A stretch of 64,000 bases of DNA from Paenibacillus marchantiae (lineage in GTDB: Bacteria > Bacillota > Bacilli > Paenibacillales > Paenibacillaceae): positions 4,278,001 to 4,342,000 of the forward strand of contig NZ_CP118270.1 in NCBI RefSeq assembly GCF_028771845.1, written 5' to 3'. Each line of letters opens with the position of its first letter. Position 1 is the stretch's first letter. Under the pieces are notes generated by a model. It was given only the letters and a program-made list of their open reading frames with translations, was not told the origin of the DNA and did no database searches. Shown piece after piece: positions 35,029 through 43,331 of the stretch. The translations under genes and the position numbers were made by a program.

Positions 35029-37122
35029 TTATTGATTTGTTAACGAAATTTCGAACCTTGAACCAGCTTCACCAGCAAATACAATCGTACCGTTTTCAGG
35101 CAATGTAACTTCATTTTCACCACTAACCACAGTATGATTCGTACTGATACCCGTCTGGTCATATACAGTGAAAGCACCTTTCGAAGGCATCTTCACTGTC
35201 ATCACTTTACCTGCGGCTGCTGCCGGTACCGAATACCATGTCGCATAACCATTCGTTTGAATCGTTGTCTTCGATTGTTTCCCCGAATAGAGCGGTCTCA
35301 CTAGTTCTTGACTGACGTAGACCTTTCCTCCTGCTGAAACGTATTCTACGCCGTTTTTCTCGAAGAACTTATACTCCATCGTATCCCGGCCCGCCAAGCC
35401 TGGAATTTGCAGTTGGTTCACGGCCGAATTAGCATCAATAATTTTATTAGTATAGACATAACCTGGTGCTTCATCGAACATATGAATGGGGATGATCGGC
35501 GTTGCACTGTCATATACCGTTGAGGTGTATTTTTCATTCACCAGGTAATAAATGTTGCCTTCACGCTTCTGCCAAGCGGCTGTTACATCTTCGGATAATG
35601 AATTGGTTTCGAGCTTTTCTGCCTTGTATTCCGAGGAGGCGATCTGTCCAAGCCCTGGCACCGACTGGTACGAACGGGACCACAAGTATGTATTCCCGTT
35701 ATCCTCTTGAGTGAATTTCAACTTTTCTGTACCTTGCTCATTCACGAAAGAGCCATCTGCGGTATACGTATACTTTTGTTCCGTACTGTTCGGCGACAAT
35801 AGCAGGGACGTTGTTAATTGCCCTTCATCATTCACTTCCAACTTCAATAACGAGCTGCCAACAGCCCCATAAATGCCTGCATACTGCGTTAGTTCCGTTG
35901 GCATGGTTGTTTTTACAGGTACGCCAAATGATTTTTCCGGCTTCCGCTCTTTAATCATATCTTTTTCCTCAAGTGCGCTAAGCAACAGCTCGCTCGCAAT
36001 CAATTGGTCGGTTGTGCTTGATCCACCTGAAGAGGTAACGGCTGCAGCCATGTTGTATTCCGGAAGCACAATTAATGACGAATGATAAGCAATCGTATTG
36101 CCACCTTTGGTAACTGCCTTGATGCCGTATTCGCTAAATGGGAACAAGTCTACACTATCCCAACCTAACCCGTACGAAATCGATGAATCGCTATCCTCTG
36201 GCCACACACCTTTTTTGTACTCTTCTTGCGTCATGGCTTTTGACGACTCACTGGAAAGAATACCTTTGACCTCTCCCGTAAAGATTTGCGAAAATTTGAC
36301 GAGGTCTTCGGCAGTAGAGTAAATGCCTCCAGAGCCAATCATGTTCGTGTTCTCTAGTGGAAGTTCTTCCTTATTCAGCTGCGAATAAGTTACTGCCATT
36401 TGGTCAGGGTCAACCAGATCCTGCGGCGTTTTAGTGTGGCTCATACCCAAGGGTTCGGTGAAATTCTGTTGGATGAAATGGCTAAAGCTCATGCCACTAA
36501 TCTTTTCGACCAGAATTTCAGCTAACGTAAAGCTATCGTTACTATACACCGAGTAGGCTCCCGGATCTGCCTTCAAATTTTGCTCGGCCAATTGATCCAA
36601 AAATGTATCATGTGCATAGGTATCATTGTCCCCATACAGTATGGCACTACTGCTTGAGGTTCCAAGAATCCCGGATGAATGATTCAGCAACATACGAGGT
36701 GTGATCTGTTTGTAACGGTTATCTTTCATTTTAAAGTCAGGGATATAGTTCACAACCGGCACATCCAAATCAATCTTGCCTTCATCAACCAGCTTCATCA
36801 CAGAGGCGGTAAGCACCATTTTACTGGTTGAACCGATGCCATACATTGTATTAGAAGAAAGGGGGATACGGTTCTCCGGGTCGTTTTTGCCTACTTGTCC
36901 GGAGATTACGATCTCTCCCTCATCCATGAGTGCGTACTGCACACTTGTTGTACCATATGTTTCGGTAAGCAGCTTGGCCTTCTCCATCACCGCTTTTTGG
37001 GTCATATTATACGTGAGGTTACTGGTGTTACTGTTTGCCTGTGCGGCGAGAGCATTCATTGGGGCTAACATGGTTAACACCAGGGTTACAGCGGCTAATG
37101 AAGTTCGTTTTTTCAGTGTCAA
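35029..37122 (-). CDS. Secreted serine hydrolase, beta-lactamase family, paralogue 3 (inverted)
   Basis: About 697 residues with the same plan as paralogues 1 and 2. Signal peptide [20 protein letters not shown], catalytic GSTSKM, VYSND and TKGGNT motifs, then the shared beta-rich C-terminal half ending [13 protein letters not shown]. It lies on the opposite strand, so the duplication included an inversion. ATG 37128 is only 3 bases after AGGAG. By alignment with the leaders of the other hydrolases, TTG 37122 (9 bases after AGGAG) is the more likely start. Its TTCATA operator lies about 70 bases upstream. Confidence 0.87.
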   Translation of the reverse strand: MTLKKRTSLAAVTLVLTMLAPMNALAAQANSNTSNLTYNMTQKAVMEKAKLLTETYGTTSVQYALMDEGEIVISGQVGKNDPENRIPLSSNTMYGIGSTSKMVLTASVMKLVDEGKIDLDVPVVNYIPDFKMKDNRYKQITPRMLLNHSSGILGTSSSSAILYGDNDTYAHDTFLDQLAEQNLKADPGAYSVYSNDSFTLAEILVEKISGMSFSHFIQQNFTEPLGMSHTKTPQDLVDPDQMAVTYSQLNKEELPLENTNMIGSGGIYSTAEDLVKFSQIFTGEVKGILSSESSKAMTQEEYKKGVWPEDSDSSISYGLGWDSVDLFPFSEYGIKAVTKGGNTIAYHSSLIVLPEYNMAAAVTSSGGSSTTDQLIASELLLSALEEKDMIKERKPEKSFGVPVKTTMPTELTQYAGIYGAVGSSLLKLEVNDEGQLTTSLLLSPNSTEQKYTYTADGSFVNEQGTEKLKFTQEDNGNTYLWSRSYQSVPGLGQIASSEYKAEKLETNSLSEDVTAAWQKREGNIYYLVNEKYTSTVYDSATPIIPIHMFDEAPGYVYTNKIIDANSAVNQLQIPGLAGRDTMEYKFFEKNGVEYVSAGGKVYVSQELVRPLYSGKQSKTTIQTNGYATWYSVPAAAAGKVMTVKMPSKGAFTVYDQTGISTNHTVVSGENEVTLPENGTIVFAGEAGSRFEISLTNQ

Positions 37123-37189
37123 TCTCATCTTCTCCTGTCTTATCTGTAGATTAGGTATCTCTGTGGTGGTACGTAAGTTAGTGTACTCT

Positions 37190-37211
37190 AGGACGGTGAA
37201 CTGAATATGAA
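37190..37211 (-). promoter_or_regulatory. TTCATA tandem-repeat operator of serine hydrolase 3
   Basis: Read on the minus strand: TTCATATTCAG then TTCACCGTCCT, followed by AGAGTACA, which matches the GAGTACA block of the promoters at 26795 and 31694. The second unit is degenerate (TTCACC). Confidence 0.6.
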
Positions 37212-37241
37212 TTGGGCCAGAATAAAATGGAAAAATACGGG

Positions 37242-37270
37242 TTGACAGAAAAATCCCTTACGTATACAAT
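37242..37270 (+). promoter_or_regulatory. Sigma-A promoter of the small-protein/ABC operon
   Basis: TTGACA (37242-37247) and TACAAT (37265-37270), with exactly 17 bases between. The -10 overlaps the first GTATAC site of the operator array. Confidence 0.78.
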
Positions 37271-37304
37271 CGTATACATAAACAATTTGTATACAAATGT
37301 ATAC
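37262..37304 (+). promoter_or_regulatory. Four-fold GTATAC operator array
   Basis: The hexamer palindrome GTATAC occurs at 37262, 37272, 37289 and 37299. Spacing within each pair is 10 bases, and the pairs are mirror-like around the centre. The array covers the -10 and the transcript start, so a bound protein would block transcription. The regulator is not identified. Confidence 0.65.
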
Positions 37305-37325
37305 GAAGATGGAGGTGCTTCAAAA

Positions 37326-37694
37326 ATGAGAGAAAGACATATAAATGTGAACGAACAACCTGATCGCCATGGAGAGCGGTCCAGACGGGGTCGTGGGGAA
37401 GAAGAGCGACAAGGTGAAGGTTCAAGACGTGGGAGAGGGCATGGAGAGCATCACGGAAAACGGGGCAATGGGGCACAAACGTTTCGCCGTGGAAGAATTT
37501 TAGTCTTTTTGGAACAAATGCAGAATCGAAGAGCTACGTTGGCCAGACAGCTTGGTCAGGAGGAGTTCTGGAATATTCATCAGATGATAAGTGGTGAACT
37601 GAAAGCCATTGATCAGGTCATTGATGAATACATCCAACTTTTTGAATTACAAAATGAAGAAGAAAGCCCTAATCAGGATCTGGAGAGTGAATAA
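37326..37694 (+). CDS. Arg/Gly/His/Glu-rich small protein with helical C-terminus
   Basis: 122 residues. Residues about 12-50 are low-complexity and strongly charged, with SRRGRG occurring twice and several His (GHGEHHGKRG). The C-terminal 70 residues (RILVFLEQMQNRRATLARQL and on to VIDEYIQLFEL) predict two or three helices. No family is recognised. GGAGGTG at 37311-37317 selects ATG 37326, although the frame extends upstream through the operator array. The ABC exporter gene follows after 2 bases, so this protein may regulate or assist that exporter, or be the repressor of the GTATAC array. That is inference. Confidence 0.75.
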   Translation: MRERHINVNEQPDRHGERSRRGRGEEERQGEGSRRGRGHGEHHGKRGNGAQTFRRGRILVFLEQMQNRRATLARQLGQEEFWNIHQMISGELKAIDQVIDEYIQLFELQNEEESPNQDLESE

Positions 37695-37696
37695 GA

Positions 37697-39415
37697 ATGG
37701 TTCGTCGTTTTTTCTCGTATTATCGTCCTTACAAAAAACTATTTTTAATTGATTTTGGTTGTGCAGTACTAGCTGGTTTACTAGAGCTGGCATTTCCACT
37801 TGCTGTAAGCAAGTTCATTAATGAGTTGCTGCCAGGTCAAGATTGGCCACTCATTATCCTCGCATGTATTGTCTTGCTGTCGATCTATGCGCTGAATACC
37901 GTCTTGAATTATGTCGTGACCTACTGGGGACATATGCTTGGCATTAACATTGAAACCAACATGCGTTCGAAGATGTTTGCTCATTTACAAAAGTTATCCT
38001 TCCGGTTTTTCGATAATCGCAAGACGGGTCATCTGATCGGTCACCTTACCAATGATCTCAACGATATTGGAGAGGTTGCTCACCATGGACCTGAGGATGT
38101 ATTCATCGCGATTATGACTCTAATTGGATCTTTCTGGCTTATGGCGAACATTAATTTAGAGCTTGCACTGATCACCTTTGTCATTATTCCTATCATGGCC
38201 TGGGTCATTATCGTGTTTGGTGGTCGCATGACGAAGACCTATCGGCGTCTCTTCGGAGATGTGGGGAATTTCAATTCCCGTATCGAAGACAACGTAGGCG
38301 GAATTCGTGTCGTTCAATCGTTCGCTAACGAAGAGCATGAGAAAAAACTATTTTCCGTAGATAACGAGAACTTCCGTAAAACAAAGCTGCTTGCTTACAA
38401 AACGATGGCGAAGAGTATATCGGTCAGCTACATGATGATGCGTTTGGTTACTGTGTTCGTTATGATCAGCGGTGCTTGGTTCTTTATCGATGGCAGAATT
38501 GATATGGGTGATTTCATGGCATTCCTGCTCTTGTCTAATATCTTCTTCCGCCCGATTGAGAAAATAAATGCTGTAATCGAAAGTTATCCGAAAGGGATCG
38601 CTGGATTCAAGCGTTATCTGGAAATCATTGATACCGAGCCGGAAATCGCCGATGCGAAAAATGCCGTGGAGCTAAAAAGCGTCCGTGGAGATATTCGCTT
38701 CGAAAATGTCTCATTCGGTTATGAGGAAAATCGACGTATTCTGAATAATATCAGTTTGTCCATCAATCCAGGGGAAACCGTTGCATTTGTGGGTCCTTCC
38801 GGTGCAGGTAAAACGACCATTTGCAGTCTGCTTCCACGGTTCTATGAAGTAGAGGAAGGTCGGATTACCGTTGATGGAGTTGATATTCGTGAGGTTCAGC
38901 TGGAATCTTTGCGCAAACATATCGGTATTGTTCAACAGGATGTATTTCTCTTCTCAGGCACAATTAAGGAAAATATCGCTTATGGCGATTTAACGGCAAC
39001 AGACGAGCAAATCTGGGATGCAGCCCGTCGTGCATCTTTGGAAGAGTTGCTTCTTACTTTGCCAGAAGGGATCAATACGATCATTGGTGAGCGTGGTGTC
39101 AAACTTTCCGGAGGTCAGAAACAGCGCCTGTCCATTGCTCGGATGTTCCTGAAAAATCCACCGATTCTCATTCTGGACGAAGCAACGTCCGCTCTGGATA
39201 CCGAAACCGAAGCATTAATCCAGAAGTCCTTGGCGGAACTGTCAGTGGGCAGAACAACCCTTGTTATTGCACACCGACTGACAACGATCAAGAATGCAGA
39301 TCGCATCCTTGTAGTCAATGCGGATGGCATCGCAGAGCAGGGTAACCATGAGGAACTGGTCGCTGCCGGAGGCATATACAGCAGACTTCACCAGGTGCAA
39401 TACAGCCATTCTTAA
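37697..39415 (+). CDS. ABC exporter, fused membrane and ATPase domains (MsbA/YfiB type)
   Basis: 572 residues. Six membrane helices in the first 300 residues (ABC type-1 exporter fold) are followed by an ATPase domain with Walker A GPSGAGKTTI, Q-loop QQDVFLF, signature LSGGQKQRLSIAR and Walker B ILILDEATSALD. It works as a homodimer or with a partner half-transporter and exports drugs, lipids or peptides. It is translationally linked to the Arg/Gly/His-rich protein (2-base gap) and ends at a terminator. The nearest marker of control is the GTATAC array ahead of the operon. Confidence 0.92.
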   Translation: MVRRFFSYYRPYKKLFLIDFGCAVLAGLLELAFPLAVSKFINELLPGQDWPLIILACIVLLSIYALNTVLNYVVTYWGHMLGINIETNMRSKMFAHLQKLSFRFFDNRKTGHLIGHLTNDLNDIGEVAHHGPEDVFIAIMTLIGSFWLMANINLELALITFVIIPIMAWVIIVFGGRMTKTYRRLFGDVGNFNSRIEDNVGGIRVVQSFANEEHEKKLFSVDNENFRKTKLLAYKTMAKSISVSYMMMRLVTVFVMISGAWFFIDGRIDMGDFMAFLLLSNIFFRPIEKINAVIESYPKGIAGFKRYLEIIDTEPEIADAKNAVELKSVRGDIRFENVSFGYEENRRILNNISLSINPGETVAFVGPSGAGKTTICSLLPRFYEVEEGRITVDGVDIREVQLESLRKHIGIVQQDVFLFSGTIKENIAYGDLTATDEQIWDAARRASLEELLLTLPEGINTIIGERGVKLSGGQKQRLSIARMFLKNPPILILDEATSALDTETEALIQKSLAELSVGRTTLVIAHRLTTIKNADRILVVNADGIAEQGNHEELVAAGGIYSRLHQVQYSHS

Positions 39416-39420
39416 TAGCC

Positions 39421-39459
39421 AAAAAACAAACCGTGCATTTGCGCGGTTTGTTTTTTTGT
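39421..39459 (+). terminator. Rho-independent terminator after the ABC exporter
   Basis: AAAAAACAAACCG pairs with CGGTTTGTTTTTTT around a short loop. Confidence 0.88.
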
Positions 39460-39522
39460 TTTTTTTGTTTTTCAATAAAGTGACATTCATTTGAACAATA
39501 AAGTTCATCAATATTATATATT

Positions 39523-39570
39523 GTTGACAACGTCCACTAAACTGATTATTATAATGTTGACAATGTCCAC
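39523..39570 (+). promoter_or_regulatory. Twin MarR-type operators flanking a -10 box
   Basis: GTTGACAACGTCCAC (39523-39537) and GTTGACAATGTCCAC (39556-39570) are near-identical imperfect palindromes, starting 33 bases (three helical turns) apart. A consensus TATAAT lies between them at 39550-39555. This fits autorepression by the MarR protein encoded directly downstream. Confidence 0.7.
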
Positions 39571-39588
39571 TAAAAGGGAGGGTTTCAC

Positions 39589-40050
39589 ATCGACTCTCAG
39601 CAAATAAATGCAGATATGTTGACTGAAATGCGGCGTTTTAACCGTTTTTATACCAATATACTCGGTGTACTCGATAAACATATCCTGGGAACGGGATACT
39701 CCTTCGCTGAAGCAAGGGTCATTATTGAAATTGGCATTCAAGGGGAGAGCATTGCGAACAATCTGGTGGATACACTGACCATTGATCGCAGCTACATGAG
39801 CCGAATTGTAAGTAAACTGACCCGAGAAGGGCTGCTGATGAAAGTGGATTCAGCTGCTGACAGCCGCGTTAGTTTGATTCGCCTGACTGAAAAAGGGCAG
39901 GAGCTTTACGGTGAGTTGAATGAACGTTCAGATCAGCAGATTGTGAAGTTAATGCAAGGTTTGGATGAGGAAGAGATCAGAGAAGTTTACGCTTCAATGA
40001 TGAATATTCAGGATAAGTTGAACAAAAGAGCAGGAGAGACAAGACGATGA
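39589..40050 (+). CDS. MarR-family transcriptional regulator
   Basis: About 153 residues. The winged helix shows SFAEARVIIEIGIQ, the recognition helix LTIDRSYMSRIVSKLTREGL and the wing DSRVSLIRLTEKGQEL. The first usual start, ATG 39616, has no ribosome site. GGGAGGG (39576-39582) stands 6 bases before an in-frame ATC at 39589, and the intervening codons (DSQQINAD) read like a normal MarR N-terminus, so I extend the gene to that codon as a likely rare start. Two palindromes overlap its promoter. It overlaps the PLP-enzyme gene by 4 bases. Confidence 0.85.
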   Translation: MDSQQINADMLTEMRRFNRFYTNILGVLDKHILGTGYSFAEARVIIEIGIQGESIANNLVDTLTIDRSYMSRIVSKLTREGLLMKVDSAADSRVSLIRLTEKGQELYGELNERSDQQIVKLMQGLDEEEIREVYASMMNIQDKLNKRAGETRR

Positions 40051-41105
40051 TACGATTCGAATGTGATTACAACGAAGGCGCGCATGAGCGCATTTTGCAA
40101 AGACTAATTTCAACGAACATGGAACAAACGAGCGGTTACGGTAAAGATGCCCATTGTGATCGGGCGAGAAGCCTTATTCGACAAGCTTGTGAAAATGAAC
40201 AGGCGGATGTGCATTTTTTGGTTGGTGGTACACAGACCAATACAACGGTTATTGCCTCCATTTTGCGTCCATACCAAGGCGTGATTGCAGCGACTTCGGG
40301 CCACATCGCGGTCCATGAGACGGGAGCGATCGAAGCCACAGGTCACAAAGTGATCACGGTACCAAGCGAGGATGGGAAGATCACGTCAGATCAGGTCAAA
40401 GCGGTCTATGATGCCCATTGGAATGATGCAGCACCTGAACATTGTGTCCAGCCCGGAATGGTTTACATATCCCAGCCTACTGAGAACGGTACGATGTACA
40501 GCAAGGCAGAGCTGCAAGCATTATTTAATGTGAGCCAACAGTGTGGTCTCCCGTTCTTTATTGATGGGGCGCGTCTTGGGTATGCTCTTGCTTCCCGGAA
40601 TTGTGATACGACTCTCGCTGATCTCGCACGCCTATGTGATGTATTCTATATTGGCGGAACCAAGATCGGAGCATTGATGGGAGAAGCGGTAGTCATCCTG
40701 AACGACAAGCTTAAGCCAGATTTTCGTTATATGATCAAACAAAAAGGCGGCCTGCTTGCCAAAGGCAGATTGTTGGGGATTCAATTTGAAACGCTGTTTG
40801 AAGATGGTCTGTATCTTGAAATTTCCCAGCATGCGGTGGACATGGCCATGTTAATTCATGATTCGCTTGCGGAGCAAGGTATTACTTTCCTATATGATTC
40901 ACCAACCAATCAGCAATTTCCGATTCTGCCAGATGATCTGCTTCAGGATTTACGCAGCCGTTACTCGTTCACATTCTGGGAAAAGGTGTCCGATACACAC
41001 AGCGTCGTTCGTTTTTGTACCAGTTGGGCAACCCAGCGGGAAAATGTGGACTCACTGATTCGTGATATTTCCCAGGCTCTGAACAAATTGAAAGCTTGTG
41101 TGTAA
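40047..41105 (+). CDS. Low-specificity threonine-aldolase-like PLP enzyme
   Basis: 352 residues of the fold-type I beta-eliminating lyase/threonine aldolase family. Visible marks are EQTSGYGKDAHC near the start, FLVGGTQTNTTVIASILRP, the PLP-stacking ATSGHIAVHETGA, Asp in FFIDGARLGYAL and the Schiff-base Lys in YIGGTKIGAL. The enzyme cleaves threonine or allo-threonine (or a related beta-hydroxy amino acid) to glycine and an aldehyde. It is co-translated with the MarR gene (ATGA overlap), so its level should follow the MarR ligand. A terminator follows. Confidence 0.9.
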   Translation: MIRFECDYNEGAHERILQRLISTNMEQTSGYGKDAHCDRARSLIRQACENEQADVHFLVGGTQTNTTVIASILRPYQGVIAATSGHIAVHETGAIEATGHKVITVPSEDGKITSDQVKAVYDAHWNDAAPEHCVQPGMVYISQPTENGTMYSKAELQALFNVSQQCGLPFFIDGARLGYALASRNCDTTLADLARLCDVFYIGGTKIGALMGEAVVILNDKLKPDFRYMIKQKGGLLAKGRLLGIQFETLFEDGLYLEISQHAVDMAMLIHDSLAEQGITFLYDSPTNQQFPILPDDLLQDLRSRYSFTFWEKVSDTHSVVRFCTSWATQRENVDSLIRDISQALNKLKACV

Positions 41106-41153
41106 TCATTAATCACTAAAGGTTAGTATATATGGCGGAGTAAAACGCCAAAG

Positions 41154-41189
41154 AAGAAGTCGCCATGTTGATGGCGACTTCTTTTTTTG
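41154..41189 (+). terminator. Rho-independent terminator
   Basis: AAGAAGTCGCCA pairs with TGGCGACTTCTT, then a T-run. It closes the MarR/aldolase unit. The A-run before it may also serve the minus-strand gene ending at 41220. Confidence 0.88.
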
Positions 41190-41219
41190 TTTGCTGTTAT
41201 ATGTTCCATGAATGTACTT

Positions 41220-43196
41220 CTAAAATTGAATCACGACCATTTGATGACAGGACCACTCCGGTATCGTGAAGGTCACAAGGCCGTTCACCTGACTGAATGG
41301 GAGACTATGGTTCTGAGGAGCGAGATACACGTCCTGTACTTTTTCAGCCGCCGCAACCGTCACCTCTGTATTGATAAGTGAAGGGATATCCTCGATAACT
41401 TCCACACCTTGTCCTCTACGTACTGGAGAGGCATACAGCAGATGATTCACCCAACGGTTCGAGTTCTTCTGCACCTGCAGCGTCGTAACCCCTTGGGCAG
41501 GCAGGTTGGTCATCAGCGACTTGTTGTTACTCAGTAAACGGTCCAGCGCGTAACAGATGATTTCCTTGACAGCCAAGCTCCCCTTCGTCGCATAATCTTC
41601 AAAAACATTCCACGCGATATAGATTCCATCCTGACCTTCAGCCATGCCAGTTCCCGATTCCTGCAGATCAGAAGGGGTATGCTGGTGAGAGCAGAACGTG
41701 AACAAGTCACGGTTAAAATATGAATTCTCCTTACTACCAAGTACAATGCCGTCTCTCGTTGGCACTGTATTCTGTCCTTCGGTATACATGACAAAAGAGG
41801 CTGTACGCAGGGAAGGAAGCTCGAAACTCGGACGGAAATAGGAGGGACGGAATGGGGAAACCTCCTGATATTCTACACCCCAATCGAATTCAAAGCCCGT
41901 TCCATCCGGTGAGAGTCCGGAACGGCCAGTGGCGAGAATTTTGCCGCTCCCGGCAAGAAAGGCTGTCAGTTTGGTTTTGATTGACTCTGTAATGCTAATG
42001 GCATCCGGCAAAATAACAACTTTATATTTGGATAGATCAGCCTGCAGATCTACTACATCGAAGAGATAGTGGCCTTCCAGCAAAACTCTTACAGCACCGG
42101 TATCGTGGTGTTTGTGCTGGTTATGAGGATCGCCTCCGGATTCCCATAAGGCTGCTTCCACTGACAGCAACGCGATATCGGCCATAGCGGTAGTATCGCG
42201 ACACCATTCTTCCTTTGCTTCTACCTCACGGTAAGCTTCCCCGATCAACGAATACGTGGCAATGTCCATCTGACCACCTGGATGCAGCTGATCTCCAATG
42301 GAGCAGCGAGCTCCGTTCGCAAGGCTCAGCGCAGTTTCATAACGCAGCGCGTTGGGGTGCTTGTATCCACCGAATTCGCCCCAGGAAGTATGGAATTTTC
42401 CGGTCATGCCGAGGAAATCCATGCCCAGGGTTTGCGCATAACGTGCAGAGAGGGGGAAGTGGTCGTACCCCCAGCCGCCCGTTGGTAGCGATTCCAACTC
42501 CAGATGGGTATTCACATGGGCGAGATCCCGCCGCCCTCGGTCGACGTGACTGCTGTTGTGGAACACTGGTAATCCGGGTTTCACTGCATGCACAGTCTCG
42601 TTCATTCGATTAGCATAACGAGCATACGTCTGTTCCCACAGTTTTTTCATATCTTGAATGTTTCGTGGATCGGAGCCCTGTGAGCGAATCTCGGCAACAC
42701 AATATTGACAATAACATTCCCGAACACCAACGATATCGAGGAAGATGCCGTCCGCATCATAATTCTTTACGACTTCCTCGACCTGTAGGGTAAGCACGTC
42801 AAGATAAGGGGTATTCATGCAAAATTGATGATATCCCGGTGTCATGAAGTCGGCTGTCCAACTGATTTGCTCCTGCTGATTGCGGATGAGCCACTGAGGA
42901 TGCTTGCGGGCGAGTCGCTCATCCAGGCCAGCAGAGAGATAGACCGGTGTCTTCACACCTATCTCATGAGCAGCTTCAATCTGGGCACCCAGAAGATCGA
43001 AATTCAGATGTGGATGCATTTGATTGGCGGTTGTCGGGTGATAGGCCCAGCCATGATGGCACTTGGAGAAAATGGTGATGGAATCGACGTATCCAGTCTT
43101 AAGCATCTCCTGAAATTGCTGCTTCGAAAAATCACGGCCAATGCCTTCAATGGCTTCTGACGTATGAAAATCGAGATGAATTTGACGAAATTTCAT
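41220..43196 (-). CDS. GHL6-type putative glycoside hydrolase with GH42-like trimerisation domain
   Basis: 658 residues. The N-terminal TIM barrel has the features of the hypothetical glycosyl hydrolase 6 family: IHLDFHTSEAI at the start, FSKCHHGWAYHPT, then DADGIFLDIVGVRECYCQYC, where the Asp is a candidate nucleophile and the Cys cluster is typical. A Rossmann-like middle (YKVVILPDAISITESIK, then GKILATGRSGLSPDG) matches the beta-galactosidase trimerisation domain. There is no signal peptide, so it should act inside the cell. ATG 43196 follows AGGGGGAT. The in-frame ATG 43232 lacks one. It is divergent from an AraC regulator. Confidence 0.85.
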   Translation of the reverse strand: MKFRQIHLDFHTSEAIEGIGRDFSKQQFQEMLKTGYVDSITIFSKCHHGWAYHPTTANQMHPHLNFDLLGAQIEAAHEIGVKTPVYLSAGLDERLARKHPQWLIRNQQEQISWTADFMTPGYHQFCMNTPYLDVLTLQVEEVVKNYDADGIFLDIVGVRECYCQYCVAEIRSQGSDPRNIQDMKKLWEQTYARYANRMNETVHAVKPGLPVFHNSSHVDRGRRDLAHVNTHLELESLPTGGWGYDHFPLSARYAQTLGMDFLGMTGKFHTSWGEFGGYKHPNALRYETALSLANGARCSIGDQLHPGGQMDIATYSLIGEAYREVEAKEEWCRDTTAMADIALLSVEAALWESGGDPHNQHKHHDTGAVRVLLEGHYLFDVVDLQADLSKYKVVILPDAISITESIKTKLTAFLAGSGKILATGRSGLSPDGTGFEFDWGVEYQEVSPFRPSYFRPSFELPSLRTASFVMYTEGQNTVPTRDGIVLGSKENSYFNRDLFTFCSHQHTPSDLQESGTGMAEGQDGIYIAWNVFEDYATKGSLAVKEIICYALDRLLSNNKSLMTNLPAQGVTTLQVQKNSNRWVNHLLYASPVRRGQGVEVIEDIPSLINTEVTVAAAEKVQDVYLAPQNHSLPFSQVNGLVTFTIPEWSCHQMVVIQF

Positions 43197-43331
43197 GCTT
43201 GCATCCCCCTGGTCATTAAATGATAGAATCATATTATATCTACCACTCTAATCGATCTTCAGCTCCGATACAGCTGACAATTACGACTACATATAGCACA
43301 TTCTCTACATTCTGAACAAAGGAGGGATCTC

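Noticed and set aside
29495-37122. True beta-lactamases conferring penicillin resistance
   Set aside because: SxxK and YxN motifs are present, but the proteins are about 700 residues with a large extra domain and occur as tandem paralogues. Family resemblance alone does not show beta-lactam hydrolysis.
26436-37211. Transposon-driven duplication of the hydrolase genes
   Set aside because: No transposase, terminal inverted repeat or target-site duplication was seen around the copies.
37212-37325. N-terminal extension of the Arg/Gly/His-rich protein
   Set aside because: The frame is open, but it runs through the promoter and GTATAC array. The ribosome site is at 37311-37317, before ATG 37326.
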